Assembly: GCA_026391835.1 (NCBI GenBank)
Contig: JAPLDF010000067.1
Coordinates: 78,700 to 142,699 of the forward strand
DNA from: Bacteroidota bacterium
GTDB lineage: Bacteria > Bacteroidota > Bacteroidia > Bacteroidales > FEN-979
Length of the DNA: 64,000 nucleotides
Direction of reading: 5' to 3'
The translations under genes were made by a program, and so were the position numbers. Under the pieces are notes generated by a model. That model did no database searches and was not told the DNA's origin. It saw only the letters and a program-made list of their open reading frames with translations. Shown in pieces: positions 54,628-63,972 of the stretch (positions within the stretch are counted from its first letter, which is position 1; every line of letters starts with the position of its first letter).

Positions 54628-54704
54628 ATCTTTTTTTCAGGAAAATCGTGATCGTCAGGATAAACCGGGGGTACAAACAAAAAGAGGTTGTCTCAAAGCC
54701 ATAT

Positions 54705-54780
54705 TTCACCGCTAAGACGCCAAGACGCGAAAAAAAACACAGAGAAGCAGTTCTTTGCGCCTTGGCGTCTTCGCGGTGAA
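54705..54780. repeat. Long imperfect hairpin element, copy 2
   Basis: Arms TTCACCGCTAAGACGCCAAG and CTTGGCGTCTTCGCGGTGAA pair across an A-rich centre. Relative to copy 1 (24081-24154) the T-A pair in GACGCTAAG/CTTAGCGTC has become C-G (GACGCCAAG/CTTGGCGTC). Confidence 0.88.
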
Positions 54781-54853
54781 TATTAGGTTTCTTGCTTTTT
54801 ATACAGCCTCCCAGGCATTCAATGAATGTATTTGAGTGTAACGGAAAACTGGT

Positions 54854-55252
54854 CTATTCCATGAAATCCGCCTCAGCCGGGGGAACGGGTGCAAGAATGC
54901 CCCGGGTTAACGATCCGGAATCAACGGTCTCTTCAAACTCTGCTTCCTTCAGCACATTGGGCGACAACCTGTTGATGTCAATCTGTACCGGCAATCCGCC
55001 ATTTTCAAATTCAGCCTCTTTCGGTGTCGTGGGAGCCAGTTTGCTGACCAAAATCTCATTGGTGTTCTTTGACTCAAGGCCATCACTGAATCCGGTGAGG
55101 TTCGGGCTTACAGTTAACGGTGTTACCAGGTCAATGCCTGCTTTCATGCCGGCTGACCCTGGTTTACAGGAATTTGGTTTTACAATACCGGCGAAAAGAA
55201 GGCTCGTGGTGATGGTAAGGAGGACAATCAAAGTATATGTTGCTGTTTTCAT
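54854..55252 (-). CDS. Small exported protein with repeated P-x-E-A-x-F motif
   Basis: 132 residues from the ATG at 55252; an upstream TTG is less likely. A signal peptide (MKTATYTLIVLLTITTSLLFAG) is followed by a low-complexity body with three related segments: KLAPTTPKEAEFENG, RLSPNVLKEAEFEET and ILAPVPPAEADFME at the C-terminus. The repeated L-x-P-x-x-P/L-x-E-A-E/D-F-x-E pattern is not a family I can name. The gene stands alone near the TonB-like protein. Function unknown. Confidence 0.68.
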   Translation of the reverse strand: MKTATYTLIVLLTITTSLLFAGIVKPNSCKPGSAGMKAGIDLVTPLTVSPNLTGFSDGLESKNTNEILVSKLAPTTPKEAEFENGGLPVQIDINRLSPNVLKEAEFEETVDSGSLTRGILAPVPPAEADFME

Positions 55253-55437
55253 GGCTGCTGATTTTTTCAATGGTTGTTTTTTGTCATTTTCGGAAATATG
55301 ACGGAGCAGGAAGGATCATGTTACAGATGAACGGGTAAGCGGCGGAAAGAAACCGGTGAAACGGAGAAATTTTCCGGTAAAAAATATTAGGGGTGCAGGG
55401 AACATGAGAATTTGCACCCGTCGCTTTAAATTTCCTG

Positions 55438-55974
55438 TCAGTGAATGGTTTTAACCTCACTCACCAGTGTTACTTTTCCACGGCGGATGTTGAATTTCAG
55501 GCCAATACCAAACCTGGCCAGGTAATGTGTGTACTGCTTCAAATGAACAACTTTGCCATTTTCATGTTTTAATATTGTTTTTGTGAATTCAACCCGGCTC
55601 TTACCCGGGGACCAGGTACAATATTCCTTTAAAATTGTAATTAGCTGATTGCCAAGTTCAGGGTGTTTTCCGTTGGCTCCTTTGAGTGTGAAATCATATT
55701 TCGCAGTGCTGTCGCAGTTGATGACTGTCCAGACAATCAGAACAATAGTTGAATCATTTGAAGGGTAATTCAGTTTACTGGTCAAATGTTCTTCAAGCAT
55801 TTCTTTTTTGATTTTCAGGACGGGCGGATAAGGTGAAATTGACCAAATTAATTCTTTATCTGCAAGTGTATCACACTTATAGATGTTCAATGGTTCTTCC
55901 TTCTGCTGTCCTTTTAAAGAAAGAAATGCAAGAATCAATAATAGAGGTAAAGCCAGTTTGAGGAATGTTCTCAT
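55438..55974 (-). CDS. Exported protein with degenerate TonB-C-like domain
   Basis: 178 residues from the ATG at 55974 (MRTFLKLALPLLLILAFLSL, a signal peptide or anchor). The segment EHLTSKLNYPSNDSTIVLIVWT, then KEYCTWSPGKSRVEFTKTIL, parallels the TonB_C end (helix, yP, beta, and W-x-PG-k), though several family positions are changed and the third beta strand continues past it. It may contact an outer-membrane receptor or be a periplasmic scaffold. Followed by no partner. Confidence 0.6.
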   Translation of the reverse strand: MRTFLKLALPLLLILAFLSLKGQQKEEPLNIYKCDTLADKELIWSISPYPPVLKIKKEMLEEHLTSKLNYPSNDSTIVLIVWTVINCDSTAKYDFTLKGANGKHPELGNQLITILKEYCTWSPGKSRVEFTKTILKHENGKVVHLKQYTHYLARFGIGLKFNIRRGKVTLVSEVKTIH

Positions 55975-56178
55975 TGATATCCTTTTAAAATTGTTTTGGC
56001 GTTCCAAAATTATTCTTTAATTGTCAAGGATTTCCTTTACAATAAAATTGTTTTGGCAGTCTCCCCATTGTCCATATCTTTATAAAAAATTGTGTTGCCT
56101 TCGATTCAGGTCATCCAGGGACTGGATATATTCACTCCCAGTTTTTCCGATTAAGGTGATGTGTGAACCAGGACCGGC

Positions 56179-57471
56179 ATGAAAATCAGGGTAAGCCAAT
56201 ATTTTTTCAGAAGTCCCGATGAAATCGGATTCGACAATTATCTCGTTCTTGTTCTGTTATTGCTCATCGTAGTTATCGGGTTCCTGGCAACGATTACAAA
56301 TTATGCATTGCAGCTCAGTTGGTATACAACGCTCTCAACTGCCATTTCCACGGCTGTTTTTTTACCCATTTACTTCTACACCAGGATAAGGAGGCGGTAT
56401 ATTGTTTCCAAGTATGCCATCGTAATTTTCTCGTTGTTAATACTTAATATACAGTGGTTTATAAACTACGGCTCAACAGGCCCGGTCCTCTATCTCTTCA
56501 TTGTCCTCGAATCATTCATTATTGTTTTTTTTAAAAATTATGTCAAGTTGGCTGCAACCATCATATTGTTAGTCAACATTACGGTGTTATTTGCCATAGA
56601 GTATTACCAGCCTGGGATGTTCGGGAAATATCCAACCGATTTTGCCCGCCTTTCTGATCTTTACATCGGGATGATCGTTTATTTCCTGATCAGTGTTTAC
56701 CTGATAAATGTTGCAGTAAAATTCTACGTCAACGAACAGAAAAAGGCCCAGCTTGCAGACAAACTGAAATCAGCTTTCCTGGCCAATATGTCGCATGAGA
56801 TCAGAACCCCCATGAATGGAATCCTCGGTTTTGCCGAGTTGCTGAAAGAGCCCAACCTCAATGGCGACCTGCAGCAGAAATACATCGCTATCATTGAGAA
56901 AAGCGGCACCCGTATGCTCAACATCATCAACGATATCATGGACATTTCGAAAATAGAATCGGGGGTAATGAAAATCTCCCTGACGGAATCGAGCATCAAC
57001 GAACAAGTCGAATTCATCTATAACTTTTTCAAACCGGAAGTTGAAGCAAAGGGGATAAGGTTTTCGTTTAAAACCACTGTTCCGTTTAAAGAATCAATCA
57101 TAACAACCGACAGGGAAAAAGTTTATGCCATCCTTACCAACCTGGTTAAAAACGCCATTAAATACACCGACCGGGGCGACATAGAATTCGGGTATGAAAT
57201 TGTACAGCGGAAGAAGACACAACTTTTGCAGTTTTATGTCAAGGACACTGGCATTGGCATTTCCAGGGAAAGCCAGGCAGTCATATTTGAACGGTTTGTG
57301 CAGGCTGACATTGCCGATAAAATGGCACGGCAGGGGGCAGGATTGGGGCTTTCAATCACGAAGGCATACGTGGAGATGCTTGGCGGGACAATATGGGTTG
57401 ACAGCGAGGAGGGTAACGGTTCGGTGTTTTACTTCACATTGCCTTACGATACCTGCCAACAGGTAAAATAA
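56179..57471 (+). CDS. Membrane sensor histidine kinase
   Basis: 430 residues. Six hydrophobic helices in the first 180 residues (for example LVLVLLLLIVVIGFLATITN, FFKNYVKLAATIILLVNITV), then HisKA with ANMSHEIRTPMNGILGFAEL, N-box NLVKNAIKYT, G1 DTGIGIS and G2 GAGLGLSITK. It has no receiver or PAS domain. The hybrid kinase begins 45 bases on in the same direction, so the two are probably co-transcribed and may be two inputs to one phosphorelay. Confidence 0.93.
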   Translation: MKIRVSQYFFRSPDEIGFDNYLVLVLLLLIVVIGFLATITNYALQLSWYTTLSTAISTAVFLPIYFYTRIRRRYIVSKYAIVIFSLLILNIQWFINYGSTGPVLYLFIVLESFIIVFFKNYVKLAATIILLVNITVLFAIEYYQPGMFGKYPTDFARLSDLYIGMIVYFLISVYLINVAVKFYVNEQKKAQLADKLKSAFLANMSHEIRTPMNGILGFAELLKEPNLNGDLQQKYIAIIEKSGTRMLNIINDIMDISKIESGVMKISLTESSINEQVEFIYNFFKPEVEAKGIRFSFKTTVPFKESIITTDREKVYAILTNLVKNAIKYTDRGDIEFGYEIVQRKKTQLLQFYVKDTGIGISRESQAVIFERFVQADIADKMARQGAGLGLSITKAYVEMLGGTIWVDSEEGNGSVFYFTLPYDTCQQVK

Positions 57472-57516
57472 AGACAGACAGGTTGTTTCACAAATAAAAC
57501 AAAACAATAAAGAACA

Positions 57517-60183
57517 ATGATCATTCTTCCGTTCCTGCATTTTTTCGCCTTTATCATATGCCTCTTCCTGACCGGATATGTCTTTTTTATAAACACCAGG
57601 TCATTGCTGAACCGGACATGTTCAATCCTTCTGTTTTGTTATGCCCTGTGGAATTTCGGAGACATCATTGTTCACAATCCCGACAGGGCCATCACTGAAG
57701 GCACTGTGATCATGATCCAGGATATCGCCTCATTCGGCTGGATTGGATTTGCCAGTGCATTACTTTGTTTTTCCCTTGTTTTTTCCAAAAAAACAAGGAT
57801 GCTTAAAAAGCCATGGTTTTTGTTTTGTATCATTGTGGTACCCCTGTTTTTTATATACCTGCAGTTAACAAACCACCTGACGGTAAACCCTGCCCGGCAA
57901 CCTTACGGTTGGTCCTTTGACTGGACAAATACCGTAAGCACCTTTGCGTTTTATGCATACTGCCTGGTATTTAGCCTGGTATCAATGCTGATTATATACG
58001 ACTATGGCAGGAAAACCACCATTGTCAATGAAAAAAGACAGGCAACAATTTTTGTCATTTCTTCCGGCATTTCAATTTTAGCAGGGACCTTAATGGATGT
58101 TTTACTCCAGGCAGCAGGTATTTACACTTTTCCGCCCGTTGCAAATCTCCTGGTCTGTTTTTTTACCATCGGAGTTTTATATTCCATTTATAAGTACCGG
58201 TTTTTAACCATTACTCCAATGGTTGCAGCTGAGAGCATTATCTCTGCAATGGATGAATTTCTGATCCTCCTTTCGCGGGAAGGCACTATCCTTAAGATAA
58301 ATAAAGCCACCGCTGATAATTTGCAATATGTACAAAAGGAGCTGGAAGGATCACCCATTACTGTACTTTTCCAGGATGACAGCAACAAGGAAAAACTGTT
58401 CGAACAAATCACCGGGCATGAGACGATTACAAACCAGGATGGCAGTCTGGTTGCGAAAAACGGAAGAAATGTCCCGGTCATCTTTTCAAGCTCACGGTTG
58501 AAAGACAGCACGGGAATGGTCATCGGAATCGTATTTCTTGCCAGGGATATCACCACGTACAAACAATCTGAAGAGTTGTTGCGTATGAGTGAAAACAGGC
58601 TGTCATTGATTTTCAACAACAATCATGACAGGCAGTTGCTGATGACCGTAGGGTACGAAGGTGAACTCCGCGTCGCTTCCATTAACCAGCAATACCTGGA
58701 TTCGGCACATTCATTTGGTTACCGCATTTCGGTAGCCGATGTTATCGGCCAACCGGTTGAATATTTGCTTCGGGAACTTATCGGGATCAAAGGCGATTTG
58801 CTGGTAGCAACACTGGTCTTTTACCGCAAGGCCATCAGTTCAGGCAAGCCTGTTTTTTACGATGAGGACATGGAGACGCCCGGGGGGCATTATTTTTCGG
58901 AGGTCAGCATTATTCCGGTGCCCGGGGCCGACGGTTCGTGTGCATTCCTGCTGTGGACATCGCACGATATAACCGGGCGGAAAAAGGCTGAAAAGGAGAT
59001 ACGCAAATTAAATGAAAGCCTCGAAAGCAGGATCGCTGAACGTACCGCCCAGCTTGAAGCATCAAACAAGGAGCTTTTATTCAACAATGGCGAAATAGAA
59101 CAATTCACTTACATTGCCTCACACGACCTGCAGGAACCGTTGCGCACCCTTACCAACTTCACGCAGCTTTTAAAGGAAGAGTATACCGGTCAAATAGATG
59201 ATGACGGGAGTAAATACATTGATTATATTAACAGTGCGGCATCCAGGATGAGGGAACTCGTAACGGGATTGCTTAAGTATTCCGTTTTGGGAATCGAAAT
59301 GGAAACCAGGATTGTTTCGTGCAACAAAATTGCCGGTGAAGTGTTGGCTGACATCGAAGACCTGGTAAGGGAAAGCCAGGCAACCATTACCATTGATGAA
59401 CTTCCGACGATTAATTGTTATGAAACAGAGTTGAGGCTGTTGTTCCAGAACCTGATAATCAACGCAATTAAATTTCGAAGGCAGGATGTACTTCCCGACA
59501 TCCGGCTGTCGGCTGAAATGCGTGAAAAGGAATGGCTCTTTACAATCAGGGACAATGGAATTGGCATTGATGAGAAGAACCGGGATAAAATTTTTATCAT
59601 TTTCAAGCGCCTGCACAAAAGCGGTGATTATCCCGGGATCGGAATTGGCCTGGCACACTGCAAAAAAATAGTTGAATTGCATGGCGGAAAGATATGGGTA
59701 GAAGGGGAGGCAGGCAAAGGGTCAACATTCTGTTTCACATTGCCTTGCATTGCAGAACCCGCCGAGGTGCCCGGCACTGATCATATAGTGGTGCCCGACA
59801 CGACCGGGCTGTTCCTTCCTGACTTGAAAATTTTAATTGCAGAAGATGATGATGTTTCGGAAATGCTGATAACCATCAAAGTTAAACCCTTTGCGAGGGA
59901 GATCCTTACGGCAAGGACCGGGGGTGACGCAGTTGAAGTTTGCCGCAACAACCCCGACATCAACATGGTGCTCATGGATATCAGGATGCCAGGGATCAAT
60001 GGCTATGAGGCCACACGCCAGATCCGCAAATTCAACCAGGATGTGATCATCATAGCACAAACAGCATACGGGTTGTCATGCGACAGGGAACAGTCCATTG
60101 ATGCGGGGTGCAACGATCATATTGCCAAACCCATCAACAAAGATGAATTGCTGACACTGATACACAAATACTTTAATAACTGA
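57517..60183 (+). CDS. Hybrid sensor histidine kinase with 7TM, PAS and receiver
   Basis: 888 residues. Seven N-terminal helices (about 1-215, of the N-terminal 7TM sensor type), PAS domain near 240-350 (SREGTILKINKATADNLQYV), second PAS region (LSLIFNNNHDRQLL onward), a coiled connector (EKEIRKLNESLESRIAERTA), HisKA with TYIASHDLQEPLRTLTNF, HATPase (NLIINAIKF, RDNGIGI, GIGIGLAHCKKIVE), and a receiver (ILIAEDDDVSEM, VLMDIRMPGINGYEA, AKPINK). Output is not shown. The solitary receiver at 16732 has a similar VLMDLMMPELDGYEA sequence. Confidence 0.94.
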   Translation: MIILPFLHFFAFIICLFLTGYVFFINTRSLLNRTCSILLFCYALWNFGDIIVHNPDRAITEGTVIMIQDIASFGWIGFASALLCFSLVFSKKTRMLKKPWFLFCIIVVPLFFIYLQLTNHLTVNPARQPYGWSFDWTNTVSTFAFYAYCLVFSLVSMLIIYDYGRKTTIVNEKRQATIFVISSGISILAGTLMDVLLQAAGIYTFPPVANLLVCFFTIGVLYSIYKYRFLTITPMVAAESIISAMDEFLILLSREGTILKINKATADNLQYVQKELEGSPITVLFQDDSNKEKLFEQITGHETITNQDGSLVAKNGRNVPVIFSSSRLKDSTGMVIGIVFLARDITTYKQSEELLRMSENRLSLIFNNNHDRQLLMTVGYEGELRVASINQQYLDSAHSFGYRISVADVIGQPVEYLLRELIGIKGDLLVATLVFYRKAISSGKPVFYDEDMETPGGHYFSEVSIIPVPGADGSCAFLLWTSHDITGRKKAEKEIRKLNESLESRIAERTAQLEASNKELLFNNGEIEQFTYIASHDLQEPLRTLTNFTQLLKEEYTGQIDDDGSKYIDYINSAASRMRELVTGLLKYSVLGIEMETRIVSCNKIAGEVLADIEDLVRESQATITIDELPTINCYETELRLLFQNLIINAIKFRRQDVLPDIRLSAEMREKEWLFTIRDNGIGIDEKNRDKIFIIFKRLHKSGDYPGIGIGLAHCKKIVELHGGKIWVEGEAGKGSTFCFTLPCIAEPAEVPGTDHIVVPDTTGLFLPDLKILIAEDDDVSEMLITIKVKPFAREILTARTGGDAVEVCRNNPDINMVLMDIRMPGINGYEATRQIRKFNQDVIIIAQTAYGLSCDREQSIDAGCNDHIAKPINKDELLTLIHKYFNN

Positions 60184-60244
60184 GAGCCGGTTTTAATGGT
60201 TCAACAGGAATTTCAAAGTGTATGGTTTCCAGCAGAGGAAAATG

Positions 60245-61894
60245 CTATTTATCGTTAATAAAGATCCGCTCGAACTGATATCGCCGGTTATTGAACGGAA
60301 ACAGTCCATACATCAGGGATCCTTCAGAAACATTGATGGCAGTCATCAGCAAGGGAAAAGGTTCTTTATCATCACTCTTCTTTTTAAATATGGTTTTCGC
60401 CTGGTCGCCGTTCTCCTTTACCCGCGTGATATAGGAATCACCGATTTCAACATTGGAAAACATTCCATCCTTTGAATCAAAGGTGTTGTAAAGAAAATAC
60501 AGGTTGTTGTTTTTCTCCACCGACGCATAGGAATTGAAACGGTTCGTGCTCAGCCAGTACTGCCGCTTGGTGATTTTATCGGTCCGCCTCACCTGGTTGT
60601 CGCTTTTCAGGCTCACCAGGAAAAGATCGTTATGTAAATAAATGTTTTCCAGCGTAACGACCCTTTTTGTCCCCTGCATCTGGGTTACCTTTTTATAGCC
60701 GGTTAAAACCTGTTCCGCAATAAAATACCGCTCCCCGTTTTGCCTGGTCTTCATATCACTCACCCAATAGTCGTAGGGGTCCCATTCCTGTTTATTTTCA
60801 ATGCTTCTCCGGAATCTTCTCAGTTCATTGTCATTCAACCCGTGGCTCAGAAGATCTTTACTGAAATCGCTTGTAAAGAGCTGGCTGGTCTGTTTTGAAT
60901 CCAGGTCCAGGTTAAAGCTGAAACTCCCGTCAACACTGATTCTTCCCGGGGCAGCATACACCCCGAAACAGGTAATGATGTTGTTATCCGACGTGGAAAA
61001 ATTCACACTCCGGATAAACTTCCCGGGAATTGCCATGCTGTAGTTCACAGGTTCGGGTGCCTGCTGTGTGTATTTACAAAACTCAAAAGTATAGTTGGGC
61101 ATATCTGTGAAATAGATGTCCTTTGAGAAAAAACCCCTGGTACTAAAACGGGCCGCGTCATAGTAATTTGACTTGTCGGTATAATGCTTTACTGCCACAT
61201 ACACCCCGCCATCATTATCCACCTTAACCCGGTAGTATCCTATAATACCCTCCGAAAAGCGGGCTGTCGCATCTTCCTTTCCCCAGATCAGTTTTAAATC
61301 GCTGCCGTATACATTGAACCCGGAACGCAGTATCTCCGACTTGCTGGTCTGCAACGAATAATATATCAATACTTTAGAGCTATCCGGGGAAACCTGGAAC
61401 CAGAAGGGTGCGTAGTTGAATTTGCTGAACTCCGAGTAGCTCAGTTCAGCAACAGGTCTAATATTGTCGACCAGTTCAACGGTATTGGGATCAAAGTTCT
61501 GAACAAACAGGAAGTGCTTTTTCTCCTTCTTATTCTGAAAGGATGAGAATACAAATATCTGATCTTTAAGCAATAAAGCGCCCTCAAACACCAGGTCTTT
61601 CTTATTTTGTTTCAGCTCAATTTCGGTTTTCTTAATTAATTTATTATCCAGGTCAAATTTCCCGATAAAGTGATTTTTGCCACTCATACTGATCTCCAGC
61701 CCCCCTCCCGAACTGTAGGGAAGAAACAGAAAATATGCATTGCCGTTGATCACCCCCAGTTTATAGATACCGGTAGCAAAATCCGACATTTTAAATTTGA
61801 TTGCTTCTCCCGACTTAACCGTAAAATCAATACCCTGTCCATTTACGAAGGGTACCATCAAAAACATACACAGTGCGACGAGCCATTTTTTCAT
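60245..61894 (-). CDS. Exported protein of unknown function
   Basis: 549 residues with a signal peptide (MKKWLVALCMFLMVPFVNGQ). The mature chain is rich in beta strands with repeated aromatic hairpins (FLPYSSGGGLEISMSG, NAYFLFLPY, LFVSSFQNK, GVYVAVKHYTDKSNYYDAAR) and could be a propeller, but no repeat register or family is clear. 52 bases upstream in the same direction lies a small barrel protein, so they are probably one unit. No sorting domain is seen at the C-terminus. Confidence 0.65.
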   Translation of the reverse strand: MKKWLVALCMFLMVPFVNGQGIDFTVKSGEAIKFKMSDFATGIYKLGVINGNAYFLFLPYSSGGGLEISMSGKNHFIGKFDLDNKLIKKTEIELKQNKKDLVFEGALLLKDQIFVFSSFQNKKEKKHFLFVQNFDPNTVELVDNIRPVAELSYSEFSKFNYAPFWFQVSPDSSKVLIYYSLQTSKSEILRSGFNVYGSDLKLIWGKEDATARFSEGIIGYYRVKVDNDGGVYVAVKHYTDKSNYYDAARFSTRGFFSKDIYFTDMPNYTFEFCKYTQQAPEPVNYSMAIPGKFIRSVNFSTSDNNIITCFGVYAAPGRISVDGSFSFNLDLDSKQTSQLFTSDFSKDLLSHGLNDNELRRFRRSIENKQEWDPYDYWVSDMKTRQNGERYFIAEQVLTGYKKVTQMQGTKRVVTLENIYLHNDLFLVSLKSDNQVRRTDKITKRQYWLSTNRFNSYASVEKNNNLYFLYNTFDSKDGMFSNVEIGDSYITRVKENGDQAKTIFKKKSDDKEPFPLLMTAINVSEGSLMYGLFPFNNRRYQFERIFINDK

Positions 61895-61946
61895 AGTAAC
61901 AGTTTTTTAGAAGGTTTGACGTTATACAGGATGATTTGTGAGTTTA

Positions 61947-62510
61947 CTAAAACAAATAGCCGAGGTTAAGCAGAACCGGGAACAGGATATGCACCGTGTT
62001 ATCGGAACCTTCAGCTGAACTGTTCCCTGAAGAATTTTTGTAAAACCGGAACTCTGCACCGACCTCCCCGGCGATGACGATCCTCCTGAGGAGGATACGC
62101 TGATACCCGATGTTCAGCAGTGCCACATCAAAAAACAATTTTTTATCCATCACGGTAAATTTGGGATAGGCAGAAAAATAGAGTTGTTCAGGATAACTTC
62201 GGAAATACACTTTGGGCCGGACCCAGGCCGTGAATCCAACACCGGTTTGTTTTATCGGGAGCGGGTCCTCCGTTTGAAACCTGTTCTGCATCGCGATCCA
62301 GACGGGGCCGGCTCCGGCCTCAAGAGAGAACTTCCGGCCAAATGAATGCTCGAAGATCAGTGGCAATTCACCGTTCAGGGGATCGAAAGCTATTTTAAGT
62401 ATATTTCTTCCCTTCGAACTGATCCCGTCATCCAGGTAGCCCGAAATATCCTGTGAAAGGAGGCAGGAGGTAAAGGCGATCCCGAAAAGGAGAGATAACA
62501 GGACTTTCAT
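61947..62510 (-). CDS. Small outer-membrane beta-barrel protein
   Basis: 187 residues with a signal peptide (MKVLLSLLFGIAFTSCLLSQ); the Cys may be a lipobox-like position. The mature protein has alternating strands (FSLEAGAGPVWIAMQN, VGFTAWVRPKVYFR, YFSAYPKFTVM, VIAGEVGAEFRFYK) and ends in LNLGYLF, an aromatic end typical of a barrel. It precedes the 549-residue exported protein. A -7 box lies about 160 bases upstream on the minus strand. Confidence 0.72.
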   Translation of the reverse strand: MKVLLSLLFGIAFTSCLLSQDISGYLDDGISSKGRNILKIAFDPLNGELPLIFEHSFGRKFSLEAGAGPVWIAMQNRFQTEDPLPIKQTGVGFTAWVRPKVYFRSYPEQLYFSAYPKFTVMDKKLFFDVALLNIGYQRILLRRIVIAGEVGAEFRFYKNSSGNSSAEGSDNTVHILFPVLLNLGYLF

Positions 62511-62672
62511 AAGCGCATTAAAACTGAATTTGTATGACGATAATTCAATTTCAGAAATTTCAATTGTATTGCCCGGATAAGCTCAAAATCCTCCGGTATT
62601 TTCCTGAATCGGGATAATCCTCACCACCTGTTCTTTATAACCAGAGTTTAGCCCGATTTCATTACTTCATCG

Positions 62673-62680
62673 CAAAGATA
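62673..62680 (-). promoter_or_regulatory. -7 box for the small barrel gene
   Basis: On the minus strand TATCTTTG fits TAnnTTTG, about 160 bases before the ATG. No -33 match at correct spacing. The rest of 62511-62842 shows a CCCTAAGGGATG-type palindrome (about 62793) and nothing else. Confidence 0.35.
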
Positions 62681-62842
62681 GAATTTTTTCAAAACAAGAA
62701 TAATCAGGTTTTACTTTATGTATAAGTGAAACCCGCTATCAATTTGTTCGCACATTCAAACCCCGAACATGAAATTAAAGCAGGAAAATCCCTAAGGGAT
62801 GTCATGATTTTAGCCATGGATCAGGCATAATATACAATCCCG

Positions 62843-63070
62843 ACATCTGACATTTAGTGCGGTACAGACCACTTTCGTTTGTACTTTGTACCTCGTACTT
62901 TTCCCCCGGTATCCAACTTGGTCGTCTTAATGCTCGCAACACATATTGCCTGCAATTCAGTTGCTTCATTCACCAGGTTCCGAAATTTCTCAGGCTTTAT
63001 TTCTCCTGACCGTTGAATCAATCCAAGCCAATAAAGTGTTTCATCAGCCTTTTACTCAACTATTTTTAAT
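62843..63070 (-). pseudogene. S23/four-helix-bundle relic B
   Basis: On the minus strand it reads LKIVE-stop-KADETLYWLGLIQRSGEI, then KPEKFRNLVNEATELQAI and SIKTTKLD, matching relic A (19662-19916). Homology at DNA level begins at ATTAAAAATAGTTGAG (63055-63070) and continues past the gene to TACCGCACTAAATGTC (about 62851). A TAA replaces a Glu codon near the left end, and the N-terminal half is absent. The base lost in relic A is intact here. Confidence 0.78.
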
Positions 63071-63576
63071 ACAGTCATAACATACACTTTTGTGAAAACT
63101 GATACGATAAACGTGGCCGTGGAATCGTAATAACCTGCCGGAAGGGCAATAGAATACCCCTGCTGTTCCGTTGTGATAACGTCAACTGCAACGGGATAAA
63201 GAGGCTCTTCCGGCAAATTAAATACAGCACGAACAGCAGAACGATTCGTTTTACGCAGCCTGGCAGGAAGACCTGTTGCTTCAGCCCGGCTGGCAGCAGG
63301 CGGATTGAGATAATCGCTTAATGCCAGGTTATAGGCCGTCAGGCCTTTAGGGGCCTTTGCCCGGTAGGCTGCCAGGATCACCGGATCCTTCAGTAGGTTC
63401 GTGGCATTTCGCGAAGCGATTCGGAATTTCGTGCGCCAGGTAAGTTGTTTTTCCGACGGTTTCTGTGGCCGCCTTGCCTTGGGCATGGTCATAACAGTCT
63501 TTCGTCCGCGGTTTTTCAGGATGACCTGGTTCCCGAAAATGCCGCTGTAGGTCTTAAGTAAATCATTTGTTTTCAT
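63052..63576 (-). CDS. Hypothetical basic protein whose end runs into the S23 relic
   Basis: 174 residues. The N-terminal half is basic (GNQVILKNRGRKTVMTMPKA, then RRPQKPSEKQLTWRTKFRIA) and the middle has a YNLALSDYLNPPAA stretch; the C-terminal part is a beta-rich domain (DVITTEQQGYSIALPAG, TFIVSVFTKVYVM). No family is recognised with confidence. The last residues, LKIVE, and the stop codon come from the S23 relic B, so the original C-terminus may be lost or changed. Confidence 0.6.
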   Translation of the reverse strand: MKTNDLLKTYSGIFGNQVILKNRGRKTVMTMPKARRPQKPSEKQLTWRTKFRIASRNATNLLKDPVILAAYRAKAPKGLTAYNLALSDYLNPPAASRAEATGLPARLRKTNRSAVRAVFNLPEEPLYPVAVDVITTEQQGYSIALPAGYYDSTATFIVSVFTKVYVMTVLKIVE

Positions 63577-63587
63577 GGAAAAAAGTG

Positions 63588-63620
63588 TTAAGTTTTAAGT
63601 TTTAAGTTTTAAGTTTTAAG
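63588..63620. repeat. TTAAGTT tandem repeat
   Basis: About 4.7 copies of TTAAGTT directly upstream of the basic protein. Nothing else is recognised in 63577-64000 apart from the palindrome at 63915. Confidence 0.85.
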
Positions 63621-63914
63621 TGGTTCGGGTTTGATGGGTGGGTGGTTGTATTTATTGTTTAATCGGAGAAAGTGGCAAAAGGTAATACGTGAAAAAGTGG
63701 TTTTTTTCAATAAGTTATTAACAATTTCTTCCCGGGAATATGCTTTTGATTATCATCATTGCATTGTTGGATAAGCCGGCTATATGTTTTCAATAAGCTT
63801 TCTATATGCCTTGTATATGCTAAACCGTATAAAAGTCGGACAGTTTACACATCTTTTCCTGGGAGTGTTCAATTAAGTGTGTCAATTCTCTTCATCATCC
63901 TCGGTTCCTTGGTG

Positions 63915-63972
63915 TTTCCCTGCGGGGGGATGACTGGAGGCCGTAGGCCGGAAGGCAGACCCCCGCAGGGAA
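63915..63972. repeat. Nested palindrome with CCCTGCGGGGG arms
   Basis: Outer arms TTCCCTGCGGGGG and CCCCCGCAGGGAA (63915-63927 and 63960-63972) enclose an inner GGCC-GTA-GGCC hairpin. Interspersed-repeat-like. Confidence 0.75.
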
